Positions 11,690 through 24,100 of a DNA stretch of 64,000 nt are shown in pieces. Within the stretch, counting starts at the first letter, position 1; each line of letters begins with the position of its first letter. A program made the translations under genes and the position numbers. Source of the DNA: Zygnema cylindricum (lineage: Eukaryota > Streptophyta > Zygnematophyceae > Zygnematales > Zygnemataceae); contig JBBHKE010000367.1 of NCBI GenBank assembly GCA_037447655.1, forward strand, positions 1-64,000. The letters run 5' to 3'. The notes under the pieces were generated by a model. That model was given only the letters and a program-made list of their open reading frames with translations. It searched no databases and had not been told where the DNA came from.

Positions 11690-11780
11690 TACGAGAGAGA
11701 GAGAGGAGGGAAAATGTAGAGAGAGGGAAAGAAAGAGGGAGAGAGAGAGAGAGAGAGAGAGTGAGGGAGTAAGACGTCGG
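11690..11780. repeat. GA microsatellite just upstream of the pyrophosphatase-like ATG
   Basis: The tract is purine-rich, with an uninterrupted (GA)n run at about 11,737-11,762. On the gene strand it is a CT-rich leader 35-120 nt before the start codon, a common feature of plant 5' untranslated regions. Confidence 0.75.
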
Positions 11781-13038
11781 AGAAGGAACAGGAATAGTTT
11801 ACAGTGTGATGCCAAATGGCAAGAAGGGAGAGAGGGACGCAAGTTCGTTAAGGTTCGCAGAGATGTGATAGGTGAGAGGTGAGCTGTGAGGAAGGGACAC
11901 GAGCTAGAGGGAGGATTGCAAGCAACGAAAAGAGAAATGGACTCTATGGTTGCCACGCAGTGCCGTACAGATACATATTATAAGCCGTACATAACGAGCC
12001 GCATTGTGTACAATTTTGTTCGGCGTAATCGCACAATGCTCACGGAACATCGAAACTTGGCGCACATAGTCCGACCGGAGGGGACGCTAGACTAGACTGC
12101 CTAGAGTACAGTGTCGTACATGTCATCAGCAAAGTACAAAGTACCAGCACGTACGTATAAGTCTGTCACGACATGTGGGATGCTGTAGTTCTTCCAACGT
12201 TTGGGCTGGTCTCTTCGTATGAATGCGGCTTGCATACAATATACACGTGGCAATAGAAGGGTGAAATAGAGTCACGGGCAGCAGTGGCAAATAGCTGTGA
12301 CTTGGTGGTTGGAGTACAGAAACACGTACGGCTGCTGTCGGTTCTCCATTGTCTGCGCAGGCCTTTCCTGCCGTACATAATCAGCTCACCAGCAGTTAAA
12401 CTCCCTGACAAAAAGCACACAGTCGCCTGATTCCCTGACGGATGGTGATATACTATACGGCTCTACCGAGAGAATATAGAAGAAGACAGGCTAATGAAAC
12501 GAAAAGACGGTAGAGACGCCGACAGACAGTTTGGATTGTTCGTAGAATGTAGTTCTTGCAAACGAGCGCTTTGGAACGGTTCGAATGATGGTTCGTGGAC
12601 AAGCGCGGCAGCGGGTTAACGACGACCGTCCGATACAGGCACAATATGCTGTTTGAAGCGTACAATTCCGGCTCTTTAATCGGACCTGCTTGGAAATCAA
12701 AATCCGGGCATTTGAAGAAATGGTCAATTGTGCTGACCTGGCAAGTAACAAAATCGAAGGGAGCTGACAGCTTTTCACGTCGTTTCATGTGTTTCCGTAC
12801 TCGAATCTAAGATCTTATCACAAATAGACAAGGTGCTGACAGAATATTTCTGGCGAGATGGTAACTGATGACTAAATGAAAGTCCATATCGCGAATGACC
12901 AAAGAAAGCGGTTTCGGCGCGCGCCAATCTGATCGCGGTATTAATCATAGCTGGACAATGAAACGGGAGCAGATTCCACACACCACACTAAAAAATAAAA
13001 ACAATAAAGCCGGGTGATTTGTCTTAAAGGGCGACGTG

Positions 13039-13269
13039 CACCGTGACCGCTATTAACGTTAAGAACACTTCTATAGGCGCCCTTCATTTTTTGGACATGT
13101 AGCTAAAATAGTATTGATCACACTAGCTTGTTTGTTTTTTAGCGCTACAGTGCTGTAGTTCTTAAAACGTCGAAAGAAGCCACGTCACTCGAGACTGAAT
13201 TAGAATCAACCACACATAAAAACTCCAGAATTATAACTCCTTTTTTAACTCAAATAGCGATTCGCGGTG
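13039..13269. mobile_element. TA-MITE family member (diverged)
   Basis: It starts CACCGTGACCGCTATTAACG and ends with the near reverse complement, AGCGATTCGCGGTG. The right flank is TA and the left flank is TG, so one target dinucleotide has decayed. Same family as 25,281-25,495 and 37,885-38,093. Confidence 0.55.
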
Positions 13270-13740
13270 TACGGCGCTATATGCACATGAAACATTGGAC
13301 GGCCGCCAGCTTTGCCGACAAAAATTCACACGTACGGATTCTTCGAGCGAATAATTTGAAAGCTCGGGAACTTCGCTGACGGAAAAAACAAAAAAGGAAT
13401 ATGTTTTATATACCCGTCGTCAATATACCGCTTAAAAGAAAAAATAATTCTACACAAAGCCAATCACAATGCTTTATAATATAACGACAGCGCAAAGCTG
13501 AGAAAACTGAGCCTTACGTGGACGCTTCCAGGCATAGAGATATTATCTGCTCGAGTATTTTCCACCGACCCATAGGACCTGTACGGCCCAGTGTATACTG
13601 TGGCCAGTAACGTTATGGCACAGTACATAGGGTACAGCAAACACATATTGATACTTCTGATCCCCTAAGCCTGACAAACTTGTAGCCAATAGAAACGGTA
13701 AATTACAAAAGTGCGTACTTTATTGTACTTTACCAATCGC

Positions 13741-13758
13741 TACTACAGTACTGTAGTA
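13741..13758. repeat. 18-bp palindrome
   Basis: TACTACAGTACTGTAGTA is self-complementary and shares the TACAGTACTGTA core with the palindrome at 1008-1031. Confidence 0.7.
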
Positions 13759-15579
13759 CATAAAAAAAATTGGCGACTTTTCTGGCAGAAAATCATACAA
13801 GCCGCAATTTTAACAGCGCTATTTAATTGAGAGGCTATAAATCGGCCAGCGGTACGGTAATTACATTGAAGAAGTTTTCCCATCATGTTGAGTGTGAATA
13901 GTACAGTTTTACACGAGTCCGTACGTAAATTTAGCTATAGGATCGTACAAACTGTTTTTTTAGTAATTTACCCTCGAAACGAGGGTGGAACTTCAACTAA
14001 TTAGTAATTACTAATTACCCTATGACTCTGCCTTTTATTAGTATCATTGATAACGCGAGTGGCTATTTTAAAGGCAAAACATATATAGAGTGTCTACGTA
14101 GTGTTTACCCTAGTATAAATCTAAGATCTGACAACCATGGACGACGTTTAACCGTTCAAACTACCGAAGAGCTCGATCGTATCGCCCAGCTCAAAAGAAT
14201 CTTTGTTTGTCCTTCATACCGTACCAATTTATGTGAAATATTTAAATTTTGTACGGTAAAGGTTGATACTGCCCACCGCTACTAAATCAAACCCTAGCGT
14301 AGAGCTCAGACCCGTTTGGATCTTTAAATCGAACGGTTCGGTTTGAAACACGAGCTCAAATTTGCAAACTGAGGCCGTACCTCCTTGACACGCCACCAGT
14401 GATTGTACGGAATTGTGTTCTAGACTTCTAGCTGACTAGCAATAATGCCTCGACAAATTTGCCATCAGGTCGTGCCAAAAAACAAGCCTACGTGCCCTAT
14501 TCTGGCTGGGATGACGCAAGCTCGTACTCAGATTGCTGAAACGCGACAAGGATTTTTCAAACTTAAAATTTGATTGTAAGATTTGTACAGCGTATGAGAT
14601 TTTACGATTTGTGAAGCGCATGAAATGTGATCTTTGTACGTACAAATTAAATTAAAGATTCCCCCGTGCGGAGTATGTATGTACCAGCCGTGCCTAAACC
14701 GCCAAAGATTTTTCAAGCGTAGAATCTGAATGTCAGATTTGGGCAAACGTACTAAATGTATGATTCGTAGGGGCGTACTGTACTATGTCATTGTACCAAG
14801 TGTGCTGTGACGTTTTCAAACCCGAAATCTCCCCCTCATCACACGCGGAAAAACAAAGAAAAAAACTTAAAAAAACGAGGGAAACCACGGAGGTAAATTA
14901 ATGGCAAAGGGAGCCATTTTATTTTAGCCTGTCACGAAATCCTTTGTGAAAGAATTTCAGCAGTTGTTCAATTCGCATATTACGCACGAAACGAACGTGC
15001 AAATACTACGTACGATTCGCATCTAACGATTTTGAAAAAATAATAAAATGCGTACCCGACTATGTACCTGTAATTTTCCGTACTTTTTAAAAAATTGTAT
15101 CCGTACATATAAATACTTTTAGGGTTATTAAAGGGGGGGTTAAGGATTTTTAGGGTATATTCTCGTTCATTCTCTTATATTTCAGTACAATTGTTGTCTA
15201 TTTGTCGTACATTTACGTACAATGACCGTATACATTCCCGTATATTTCAGTTATTTTCCGTACATTTACGTACAGTGTCCATGTATTTCCGTACTTCTAA
15301 GGATTATTTAAGGGGGTTTTACGGTTTTTAGGGAAAAAAATTGTTTGCATTTTCTATTCTTTAGGGCTTATAGGGTACACTTTACATACGATTTCGTACA
15401 TTTTCGTATATTTTTCGTACGTTTTAGGATATTTTTATGATTTGTTATGGTTAAGGGGACAATTTCCGTACATTTTCATACATCGTACAGCGAAAACTAG
15501 ACGAAATTTACGAAAAGCATAAAATCGACGAATACTACGTATAAATCGTAAAAAATCCAAATTCGTACGAATTCAACAT

Positions 15580-16152
15580 CTATGAATTTGAAGTCGCTTT
15601 TGGTTGATTTACATCAACCTCGTCCGAAGTCACATGACCTACACGACATGTAAGGTTCTCATTAACTGTCCATTGTGATACTCCTCTTAAGTAAGGTGCT
15701 TTGTCACTCTCGTTCGAGAGTCTTGATTTGCGTCCTACGACCACCATGACGTTAGCCGCTTATGTAGGGAGTTGGGATCCACTAACCACATATCATTACT
15801 CCAAGATTTGTAAAGGATAATCCTATCTCAACTCATGTGGTCCCTCACGCCAAGGACGGGATTTTAACTATCGTTTTTGTCCACAAGGTCGCTTTTGCCA
15901 GTTGAAGCCCAATATGAAGTTCGCTTATTTCTTCTATCCTCATCACACGTTACTCACGGATGCAACAAAATCTCGCCGATAAGGTGTATGTTGTGCTGAT
16001 TGAAGCAAAGGGTCAACATTAACCTCATTTGGGGCAAAGGGTTGAAGTCTAGCTTGTTGTTGCACCAAATTTTGCCTCACTTCACTTGTTTCCACTTCAC
16101 GTTTACTTTGCGCATTCGCTTTTAAACATGCATCTTTACCTTTGCTATAAAC
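15580..16152 (-). pseudogene. Unidentified coding relic, two short open frames
   Basis: Minus-strand frames 15,943-16,152 (69 codons without a stop) and 15,580-15,747 (55 codons from an ATG) have protein-like composition, for example QNLVQQQARLQPFAPNEVNV and GVSQWTVNENLTCRVGHV. They are separated by a stretch with several stops. I do not recognise the family. A decayed transposon protein is the most likely explanation, but chance is not excluded. Confidence 0.22.
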
Positions 16153-18228
16153 TTATATGAGCAAGGAAACCATTTGCTCCATTGGTCGAAAAATGAGTAT
16201 TTTACAACAACACAGGACATGGTTCGTGATGAAATCGCTTTAGTGTGTAACAAAGCACGATACAATATCAAACGTGAAACGTTGCACATACTCTCGCCAC
16301 TTTCTCAATTTAAGGGTATGCGTGGCCCGTGTGTGGATCTTAAGTTTTTGCTCGGAGGGAAAAAAATGCTATGTGACGTAGTCATCGTACACACTATGTG
16401 ATCCCATATTTATTTATGCGTAAAATTCCATACATATATTGTGGCTTGAGATGGATTGTCCCTTGAAAAACGCGACTACCGTCACCTTAACCAAACTGAC
16501 AGCTCATACCATTTTTTTTTTAATATATATGGGACCTTAAACTCTTCTCTCGACATATTCTCCATTTATTGCGTTTGATGTCCCTTTAAGTTAGAAGACC
16601 AATCAAACCGCGCCCAACTCTCGTGGCAACTTCCAACCGCCATCTTATTTTTATAGCCCTTCAACGCCTTTAAGCTCCAACCCTTATCCTGCATAGCAAA
16701 ATGGTGAGTGATGGTTCGGGGACTAGGTGACTTGCCTCCGCCACACCCGATGCATATAAACAATATTCCTAATTATGACTTTCAGTGTGGCACAACCTTG
16801 GCATTTACGTCGTTTGCCCACTTTGTCTTTTAAAATCAATGTATAAAGTGGTTTTTATTCCTCGTATAGTTCGATATTTGTTTTTCTTTTCGTTCGTATA
16901 ACTTTCAATTGTAGGCTTTTAGTGTTGTTTAGTGTTTATGGTGTTATTGGTATCGAGGGGTTTTATATCTCTCTCCTTCAATGGTCGTCAACGAATGTTA
17001 GTTCTACTAATGTTTTACAGTTTGTTGATTTAAGTATCGTTTATTTTATGGTAAACTATTTGTCTTATTTAAGGGGTAAGATTAGCACACACTTAGTTAT
17101 TAACTGTTGTCCTCGAGGACGGTGGTGATGTACTCCGCTTGAAAGAGCGATTGATTGTTCAATATTTTATGTTCAGATTATTGAATAATCTTAATAAATC
17201 CTAAAAAAATGTTTTTCAAAAAACGTGAAAAAACTAATGAATGGTAAGGAAACGTACACGTTTCGATAAACTTCACCGTAAATCGTTATCATCGTTATTA
17301 ACACTATATCGAGGCCTATAAATTTTGACCCTTAAACCTAAAAGAGTGTTAATTATACTAACATTTTTTGACGATGACATAGGTGTTGTTTAATTAGTGT
17401 CAGTTAGGTTTATGAAAAGAGGCAATGAAGTATTATTAAAGTACAAAATATTAGAGGTTATACGTAAACTACTCATTCTCTCGTAAAAACGTACAAAAAC
17501 CTTGTCAAATAACGACGATGACATTAGGAAGCGAGGCGTGTTGACTAGCGAAATAAATAGACATAAAGCAAAAAATAGCGCGAACCCTTTTTACATGTTC
17601 AAACGTCGACTACGTGAACTAGGTTGTATCGGCCACAGTATGGGAATTGGTGGATATATTAGTATAATGTGTGTAAATTAACGTTAATGTTTTGTTAAGG
17701 TTAGGTCATTGAACCCATAATATCATCAGTAACACAATTTTTCTCCTTACACTAATAATTACTTTACACTAATACCGATTCATGATGTACCTTTTCAGTA
17801 GACTTGGCCGTACATTTACTGGGACCGCCTAATGGAACTTCACCCTCACTCACTTTGTGGACGCCTTTATCTGACACACTTTTTGTACGACTGTACGAAA
17901 TAGCGAGCAATTTGAGTACGGACTGACTCATTTTGTACACTAAAGTATTTAAAAGCTGTTATTAACGCTAATTCGATAGTACCTATATTAACGTAAAAAA
18001 CAGTTAGAGTTATTAATTATATTTTAAGTTCGAGGGTCAAAATTTGGGGGCACAGAATTAGCGCTGTTAACGCTAACAGCGATTCAAGGTGTAATGCACA
18101 CATCTGCTGACATGTCATGAATCTAGGCAAATTCTCTCAACCGTGAAGTTTTTTAGTGCCATCCTGTCGCATTGGACCGGCACTAGATTTGCGGGTACGT
18201 GCGTATCCGTGTTCTCCGTGTTGTTGTA

Positions 18229-18432
18229 CATCGTGAATCGTTATTAGTGTTAATAAAACCTTCGCCACTTAAAACATATTTTCTCCGTACACAGCTGTCC
18301 TATTTTGTATTTGAAACCTCCAATCGGAGGCTGAGAATCTTAACTTTCAATCGCAACCGTCAGATTGACAATCCGACATGTGTGTACGGAGAAAAGATGT
18401 TTTAAAAGAAAAAAAAGTTCAACACTAACAGC
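18229..18432. mobile_element. Truncated TA-MITE
   Basis: The left end CATCGTGAATCGTTATTAGT follows a TA. The interior matches 25,281-25,495 up to TTCAACACTAA, where it is cut by the hAT relic that starts at 18,433. Confidence 0.6.
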
Positions 18433-18857
18433 TAGTGTTGGGTATCGGGTAAATTCATATCGCGATAATTTCGATATTCGATATATTGAATATCGATCGA
18501 GCAGAATCCTCGATATATCGTATCGAGACCAACATAAATTATCGCGATATATATCGCGATGCATAGTATTTTTTTAAATTTAATATTTTATATTTCTATA
18601 TAATATGTAATTTTAGAGAAAGACAAATTGTTTAATACGCCACGTACAACTTGATTTTCGTTCTGTGACTTAAAGGTAGACGTCGCAAAATGTAACCGAC
18701 AAAAAAGTACTACTTATGTAATTCATATAATTACTTATTTGGGGCATGGTTACATCAGGAGGTCTTTGTAATAGTACAGAAAACAAAATTTATGTATTAC
18801 AGAGGCCTAGGTTGCATCGCGTATTGTCTGTAAACAAGTTTTTACATACGTGTTCGG
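18433..18857. mobile_element. Truncated hAT-like element, family A
   Basis: It starts TAGTGTTGGGTATCGGGTAA and follows the element at 6369 closely, but without the nested MITE: an empty TATATAATATG site lies near 18,600. The similarity stops at about 18,857, where a family B hAT relic begins. Confidence 0.7.
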
Positions 18858-19459
18858 ATTCGGGTACGGCCGGGTAAGCAAAAAATGAAAAAGAATGAAG
18901 GTTTTGTAGGTACGTTCTACAGTACTGTACAGAATGGGTTCGTTACATTCCTCCAGTCATTTGTGGGACCTTCGGCACCTCGCGGGACCTGTAATGCTGT
19001 AATCGGGTATCTAAAATAGGGTTTACAGGGTTAGGATCATTTGTTTTTAGTTTTTTTTAATAAAAAAGAACCACAACCAAATTAAAAGCTCTAAACATAC
19101 GGTCGCGCGCAGAAAGCGGAAGGCCGGGGCGACGTGGACACCTTCAGCACCCCTGCGGGGCTCCGAAACCTTGCAAGATCCAGTACAGTATCGTCCATAA
19201 TATACAGCATTATTGTACTTTGTACTCTTGATAGTGTGAAAGGTATGTGGGAGATGTACCACTAATTTTGTACTTATTTGGGTACGGGCGGGTAGGGGTA
19301 GTCTCGAGTTTCGGTTAACTTTTATTTTCGTAAAGGCGTATCGGGTATCGGGTAACAATTTAAGAGAGTGGCATAACGCGGGCGGATTTCGGGTGTTCAG
19401 ATTTTGAAAAAAAAAATGTCGGATTCGGGTATCGGAAGCTTTGACTTTTGCGACCTCTG
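18858..19459. mobile_element. Truncated hAT-like element, family B
   Basis: It matches the element at 25,611-26,331 from ATTCGGGTACGGCCGGGTAA to the terminus GCGACCTCTG, and the left terminus is lost. Minus-strand frames across it are shadows without transposase motifs. Confidence 0.6.
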
Positions 19460-19598
19460 CCCTGAGAGACGATGTCAAACCTCTCACCGATGTCACATTG
19501 GGGCAACGCATGTATTGTTCACATGGTGGATGACATCACATGCTGTATCCAACAACAAAGTAGATTTATAGATTTTCAATATCGTCAGCCCTTCGAGT

Positions 19599-19801
19599 CA
19601 GAAGTCGCAATCGGTACCCGAATCCATACCCGGCCGGCTGCGTCGGATCCGGAACGGATTCGGGTGACAAATTTGGGGGCCGGCCGGATTCGGCCGGGTG
19701 ATTAAAAAAAAATTAGAAAAATCTGGTAAGGTTGGGTAAGCGAAGTAAAAAAAAAAAAAGATCGGATCGGATTGTTGAAATTTTGACTTTTGTGACCGCT
19801 G
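19599..19801. mobile_element. Short hAT-like family B derivative (about 200 bp)
   Basis: It starts CAGAAGTCGCAATCGG and ends TTTTGACTTTTGTGACCGCTG, which resemble the CAGAGGTCGCAA...CGACCTCTG termini of family B. The duplicated counterpart is at 26,469-26,676. Confidence 0.5.
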
Positions 19802-20497
19802 CCTCAGTTAAAAGTTCCAAAGTTCAACCAATATTGCGAGCACTATGTTGGTAAGAGAACTGCAACGCCACAGGCAACATAACTAGTTGTGTACAACGGC
19901 ATAGAGAATGGTCACCGATGGAACTTTCAACTGTCCCACTTTCATATTGATACATCACATGGCATTGGTAACATCGAATCACATAGTCACATTGCATTGC
20001 GAATATTCCCAATACAGTTTTTTAGCGGTTACCCTCAAAGAAACTATTACCGTTAAAACGGATAGCTTAACCATAAAACACGTAGCATCAAAAAAGTGGA
20101 GCACATATGGACAATCACATATTAAACCGAATGGATGACAAGACTACAGATCAGGTTCGAAGGACTGGAGCACCTAAGGGCAGTCTTTTGGTTAGCGTTA
20201 TTGGCCTTTTATAAGCTTCTTGGAAAAAAAAGGGCCCACACTCGAATTAGTCAAATTCGTTACAGATTTATGTTTTTGCTGATTATGTCTAACAGAAACG
20301 TCACCATCTGGAGGAACAAGATTTAAAAAGTAAAACTCTCACCTCCCAGCTAAGTAATCCTAGACAAAAACATCAGCAATTCTAAATGTGTGCAATAAAG
20401 TTTTAAAAGCAGTAAGAATTTAATTTTATCGATGATACGGAATATACTGAAAACTAGCTCATAGTATATGGCACTGTTGGCTGCTTGTGCCCAATCG

Positions 20498-20509
20498 TAC
20501 CAATATATA

Positions 20510-20586
<77 letters not shown>
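20498..20586. repeat. (TA)n microsatellite, present only in copy A
   Basis: There are about 45 TA units, interrupted once near 20,518. The same place in copy B (about 27,313) has only a few TA steps, so the tract expanded after the duplication or contracted in copy B. Confidence 0.9.
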
Positions 20587-20590
<4 letters not shown>

Positions 20591-20984
20591 GTCGAGATTA
20601 GCCTGTATTACAATCTGGTAAAGAGTTTAATTGGGAATCAAATGGGACTCAGTGATTTTCTCAAACACAACCAAAATCACTAACGTGTGTCGTGATGACC
20701 CGAACTTGGACTATACCTCTGTGGATAAAAAAAAATCAAGATCCAAAAAATGTACAAATGGCATTGATCTTATCAACACATAGAAACAGAGCGGATCGTT
20801 AGCTGATCAAAGAAACAGGAAAGAATTATTTAACATTGTTATATCCCTTTCGCCCTAATTCTTAAGCTTTGAATATGCTCACATAGGATACCCGACAAAA
20901 CTACTGGAACAAAAAAATAGCCAATTCCGAAAAAAAGACTGATACGGGTAGACGTGAAAATCTCTCACTATCTCTCTCTCTCCA

Positions 20985-21121
20985 CTTGATGTTTCTCTCA
21001 ATCCTTGAAATTCCACCTCTTTCCCCCTTCCGCTCCCTTTCCCTCTCCCTCTCCTTTCCCCTCTCCCTTCCCCACTCCCTCTCCCTCTCCCTCTCCCTTC
21101 CCCTCTCCCTCTCCGTCTCAT
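20985..21121. repeat. CCCTCT-type pyrimidine tract just 3' of transportin stop codon
   Basis: The low-complexity CCCTCTCCCTTTCCC tract lies on the plus strand immediately downstream of the stop at 21,124. The counterpart in copy B is at about 27,780-27,915. Proline- or arginine-rich frames through it are artefacts. Confidence 0.8.
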
Positions 21122-21123
21122 TC

Positions 21124-24100
21124 CTATCCATTTTGCTGCAAAGCTGCTTGCACGAGCCCTATCACTCGTTTGCTTCTCCGTGAAGATTCCGAAACTTCCT
21201 CCATCCTCACTCTCAGAGTTCTCCCATCCATTCCCAGCCCTCCTGCATTAAGTGCCTGCAACAATCCGAGCTTCTCTGATTCGGAAACAGCCGCAAGAGG
21301 GACCAGATTCATCACAGCCGAAGCCCACTGAGAAACCGAGGGACCGATCAGTTCCGCCAGAGATCTAGTAACTTCAACAATCTGCAAAAACAGCACATGT
21401 GAAGAGTCAGTATAGACAAGGTTATTCCCTTCCTTTTTTTGCAATCCTAAGGAATGAGATGGTTCCTTGATTTTTACTGTTATGCATGGGAATGCCAATG
21501 AGTACTGCGGGTTAGGTCACCGGAACAGTACTTTTCAGGAAATAATGTTCAAAACAAAACAGACATGTAACGGGATACACTGTTTTCGAAAAGACTGTTA
21601 AAAAGACTAAGATTGAAATTCACATAGATAGGGAGATGGACATTGACATTAACATCAACATCGACATCGTCAAGAACCTCAACATCAACATAAACATCGA
21701 CATCAACGTGGCATCGACGTCGACATCAACATCCGAATTGACATTGACCTCAACAAAAACTTTCAGTATTTGCAGCAGGAGAAACCTACATCGTCCACCC
21801 GTGACTCTGGAAGACCTCCCATGAGTGCCGCCAGAAGAGGACGCATGAGAGACGGCCCACGTGGTATAAAAGCTGATTCTATAATGGGCCGAAAACCAGC
21901 ACCCTCTGAACACAGTGGAAGCTCCAGAGTGTCTTTCAAAAAGCTTAAGACAGATTTACAAGCCTCCCTGAAAAAGATTCCCAGCATCTCCCTTAAACTA
22001 GTCTGTAAGTGATGATTCGAGACTATCTGTCTCTGAAGCAAATGCCATTGTCAAATGTCCAATATCCAAAGAGCAGTTGAGTCAGGATCAACCGAGAACG
22101 ATTAAACTCCAACTGCCAAGAGGTGAGGGGGGGAGAGGGCAGAGGGCAGAGGAGAGAGGAGAGAGGGGAGGGGAGAGGGGGACAGGGAGAGAGGGAGAGG
22201 GAGAGAGGGGGAGGGGGAGAGGGGAGAAGGAGGGAGGGGGAGAGGGGGAGGGAGGGAGGGAGGGAGGGAGGGAGCGAGGGAGGGAGTGAGAGGGGGAGGG
22301 AAAGAGGGAGAGAGGGAGGGAGGGAGAGGGGGAGGGAGAGGGGGAGTGGGAGGGAGGGAGGGAGGGAGAGAGGGAGGGAGGAGGGAGGGAGAGAGGGAGG
22401 GAGAGAGAAGGGAGGTTTACGGTAATTCACACCGACCTATGTTGAACAAGAAAGCCAACGATGGCACAGTCTAAAAGTTGCAGAAAAACTGGTAGTGAAA
22501 CAATTACATCCGGACAGTATCGCATACATCGGGAAGCCAGAAGAAAACAGTCATCCGCTATATCAGGCCTCTCTGTAAAATCCTGTGATATCCCAAAGCA
22601 ACCAGGGTTTTGTCCGGCTTATAAGATAAAAGAATTTGGTTCCAATTCACGTTGATTTGGAGAAAGTTCAACAGTTTAATAAGCTTAAACGGAAGTGTTA
22701 CCATCAGTCAATGATTATGCAAGACCACAAAAGCAGCTTTTTTAAACCCAGTGAAATTCCCACCCATGAATGATAGTGTAAACTCAAACTCAAACTCAAA
22801 CTCTAATAAAAGTGTGATTTTGTAAACCTACTCCTGGAGTTGTTTACACCACAGAAAAATGAATACATGCAGAAAGAGCAACATTTCTCTTGGTCTGCGA
22901 ATGCTTAATGAACGTAAATGAATATTCCATGAATAAGGTCTTTCTAAAGACCCTCACGTCAGCAATGACCGAAACGACAACATTATTTGTATGTTTTTTG
23001 TACATAACACAATTGAATCTTAGACAATTCCCTCCTGAACTCCCAGTGATTATGAGAATCAGTACAAAAATCATAGATGCGATGTTAATACGTTGAGCAG
23101 ACCACATCTCTCCATATATAACCAAAATATTTTACTGCACAAGACTTTTACCAATTTTTTAAAATACTACAGGAGATTGTATGTGTACTGTACTTGAAGG
23201 GCCCACCTTTTCCTCAAACGAGTTAAGAACAGAATAATAATAAATAAATAAGTAATTAAAGATTCCAATTAAGCGTAAGAATGGTCCCGTTGCCATTAGT
23301 CAAGGCAGATTTACCTTGATACTCTTGAGCAGCTGTAGAGTTTGACCAAACATTACTCCAATCAAAAGCGCAAGTGGAGTTTTGCAGGACGGATCTCTAC
23401 CAAAAACCTGGAAACAGAAAATGAAAAGTGAAGCAATTGGTCAAAGTAGTTAGACAAGCATCTTCTGGTCGAATTCTTGTAAAAGTAGAACAGGACAAGC
23501 ACCGGTCCGGAAAAGTAGTGAGGATCCCAAAACACCGACCCATCCCCCTTACCCCTCCCTCATTCAAATTCTTCATTTCCAATTCTCCAGTCCTCAATCC
23601 CTCTTTTCCCAATAACCCTTCTTCTTTTGGCACACAATCTCCTGACCAGAAGCAGGCTCCCTATCCTACTTTTCGACCTCGTTACTAGTGATGTGCATCG
23701 GGACTATAACAGAGGAATCAGGAGTGTTCACAAGTGAGTGATTGGTTCAGATATCCATTATGCAGAGCTGCTCATATGCACTATTACACCGTGAAGTGCT
23801 ATTGCTATTACCATTACCGTTAAGAATTGATTAGTACGAGGACTGCTTAGAGTTAATAATTATATTTTCGGTGTGAATGACGTGGACAATTGTGAACCAC
23901 ACATTAAGGAAAAAACCAATTACTATTAACAACATCATTTCCCGTTCAGAGGTAAAAATAGTGCTGTAAACGTACTAGTTACTCAACGTACTAGTTAAGA
24001 TCACTAAAACAGCTTACTTAACCCCTATAAATGACAAACTCTTGTAAGAGAGTCTAGCACTGCTGGTCCACCTACACCTGGTTATTGCGGACAGCATCTT

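Larger units (their letters stand above)
11781..17828. other. Gene-poor intergenic region
   Basis: No gene can be supported. Overlapping short frames at 12,453-12,981 lack motifs. Recognisable items are a TA-MITE relative at 13,039-13,269, an 18-bp palindrome at 13,741-13,758, a GTACATTTACGTAC-rich tract at about 15,050-15,560, a possible coding relic at 15,580-16,152, and a PIF/Harbinger terminus at about 17,811-17,852 (contains CCTAATGGAACTTCACCC). Confidence 0.45.

Noticed and set aside
11657-11956. Ser/Leu-rich 99-codon frame upstream of the pyrophosphatase-like gene
   Set aside because: Frame through the CT/GA repeat of the leader region; no domain and overlapping frames on the other strand.
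19047-19511. 154-codon minus frame and its duplicate at 26,063-26,383
   Set aside because: Lies within hAT-like family B sequence, has no transposase motif, and is disrupted differently in each copy.
20468-20683. 71-codon frame rich in alternating Tyr-Ile
   Set aside because: Translation of the (TA)n tract.
22023-22430. Long proline/serine or glycine/arginine-rich frames on both strands
   Set aside because: Direct translation of (GGGA)n/(TCCC)n microsatellite inside a transportin intron; the frame is open only because the repeat lacks stops.
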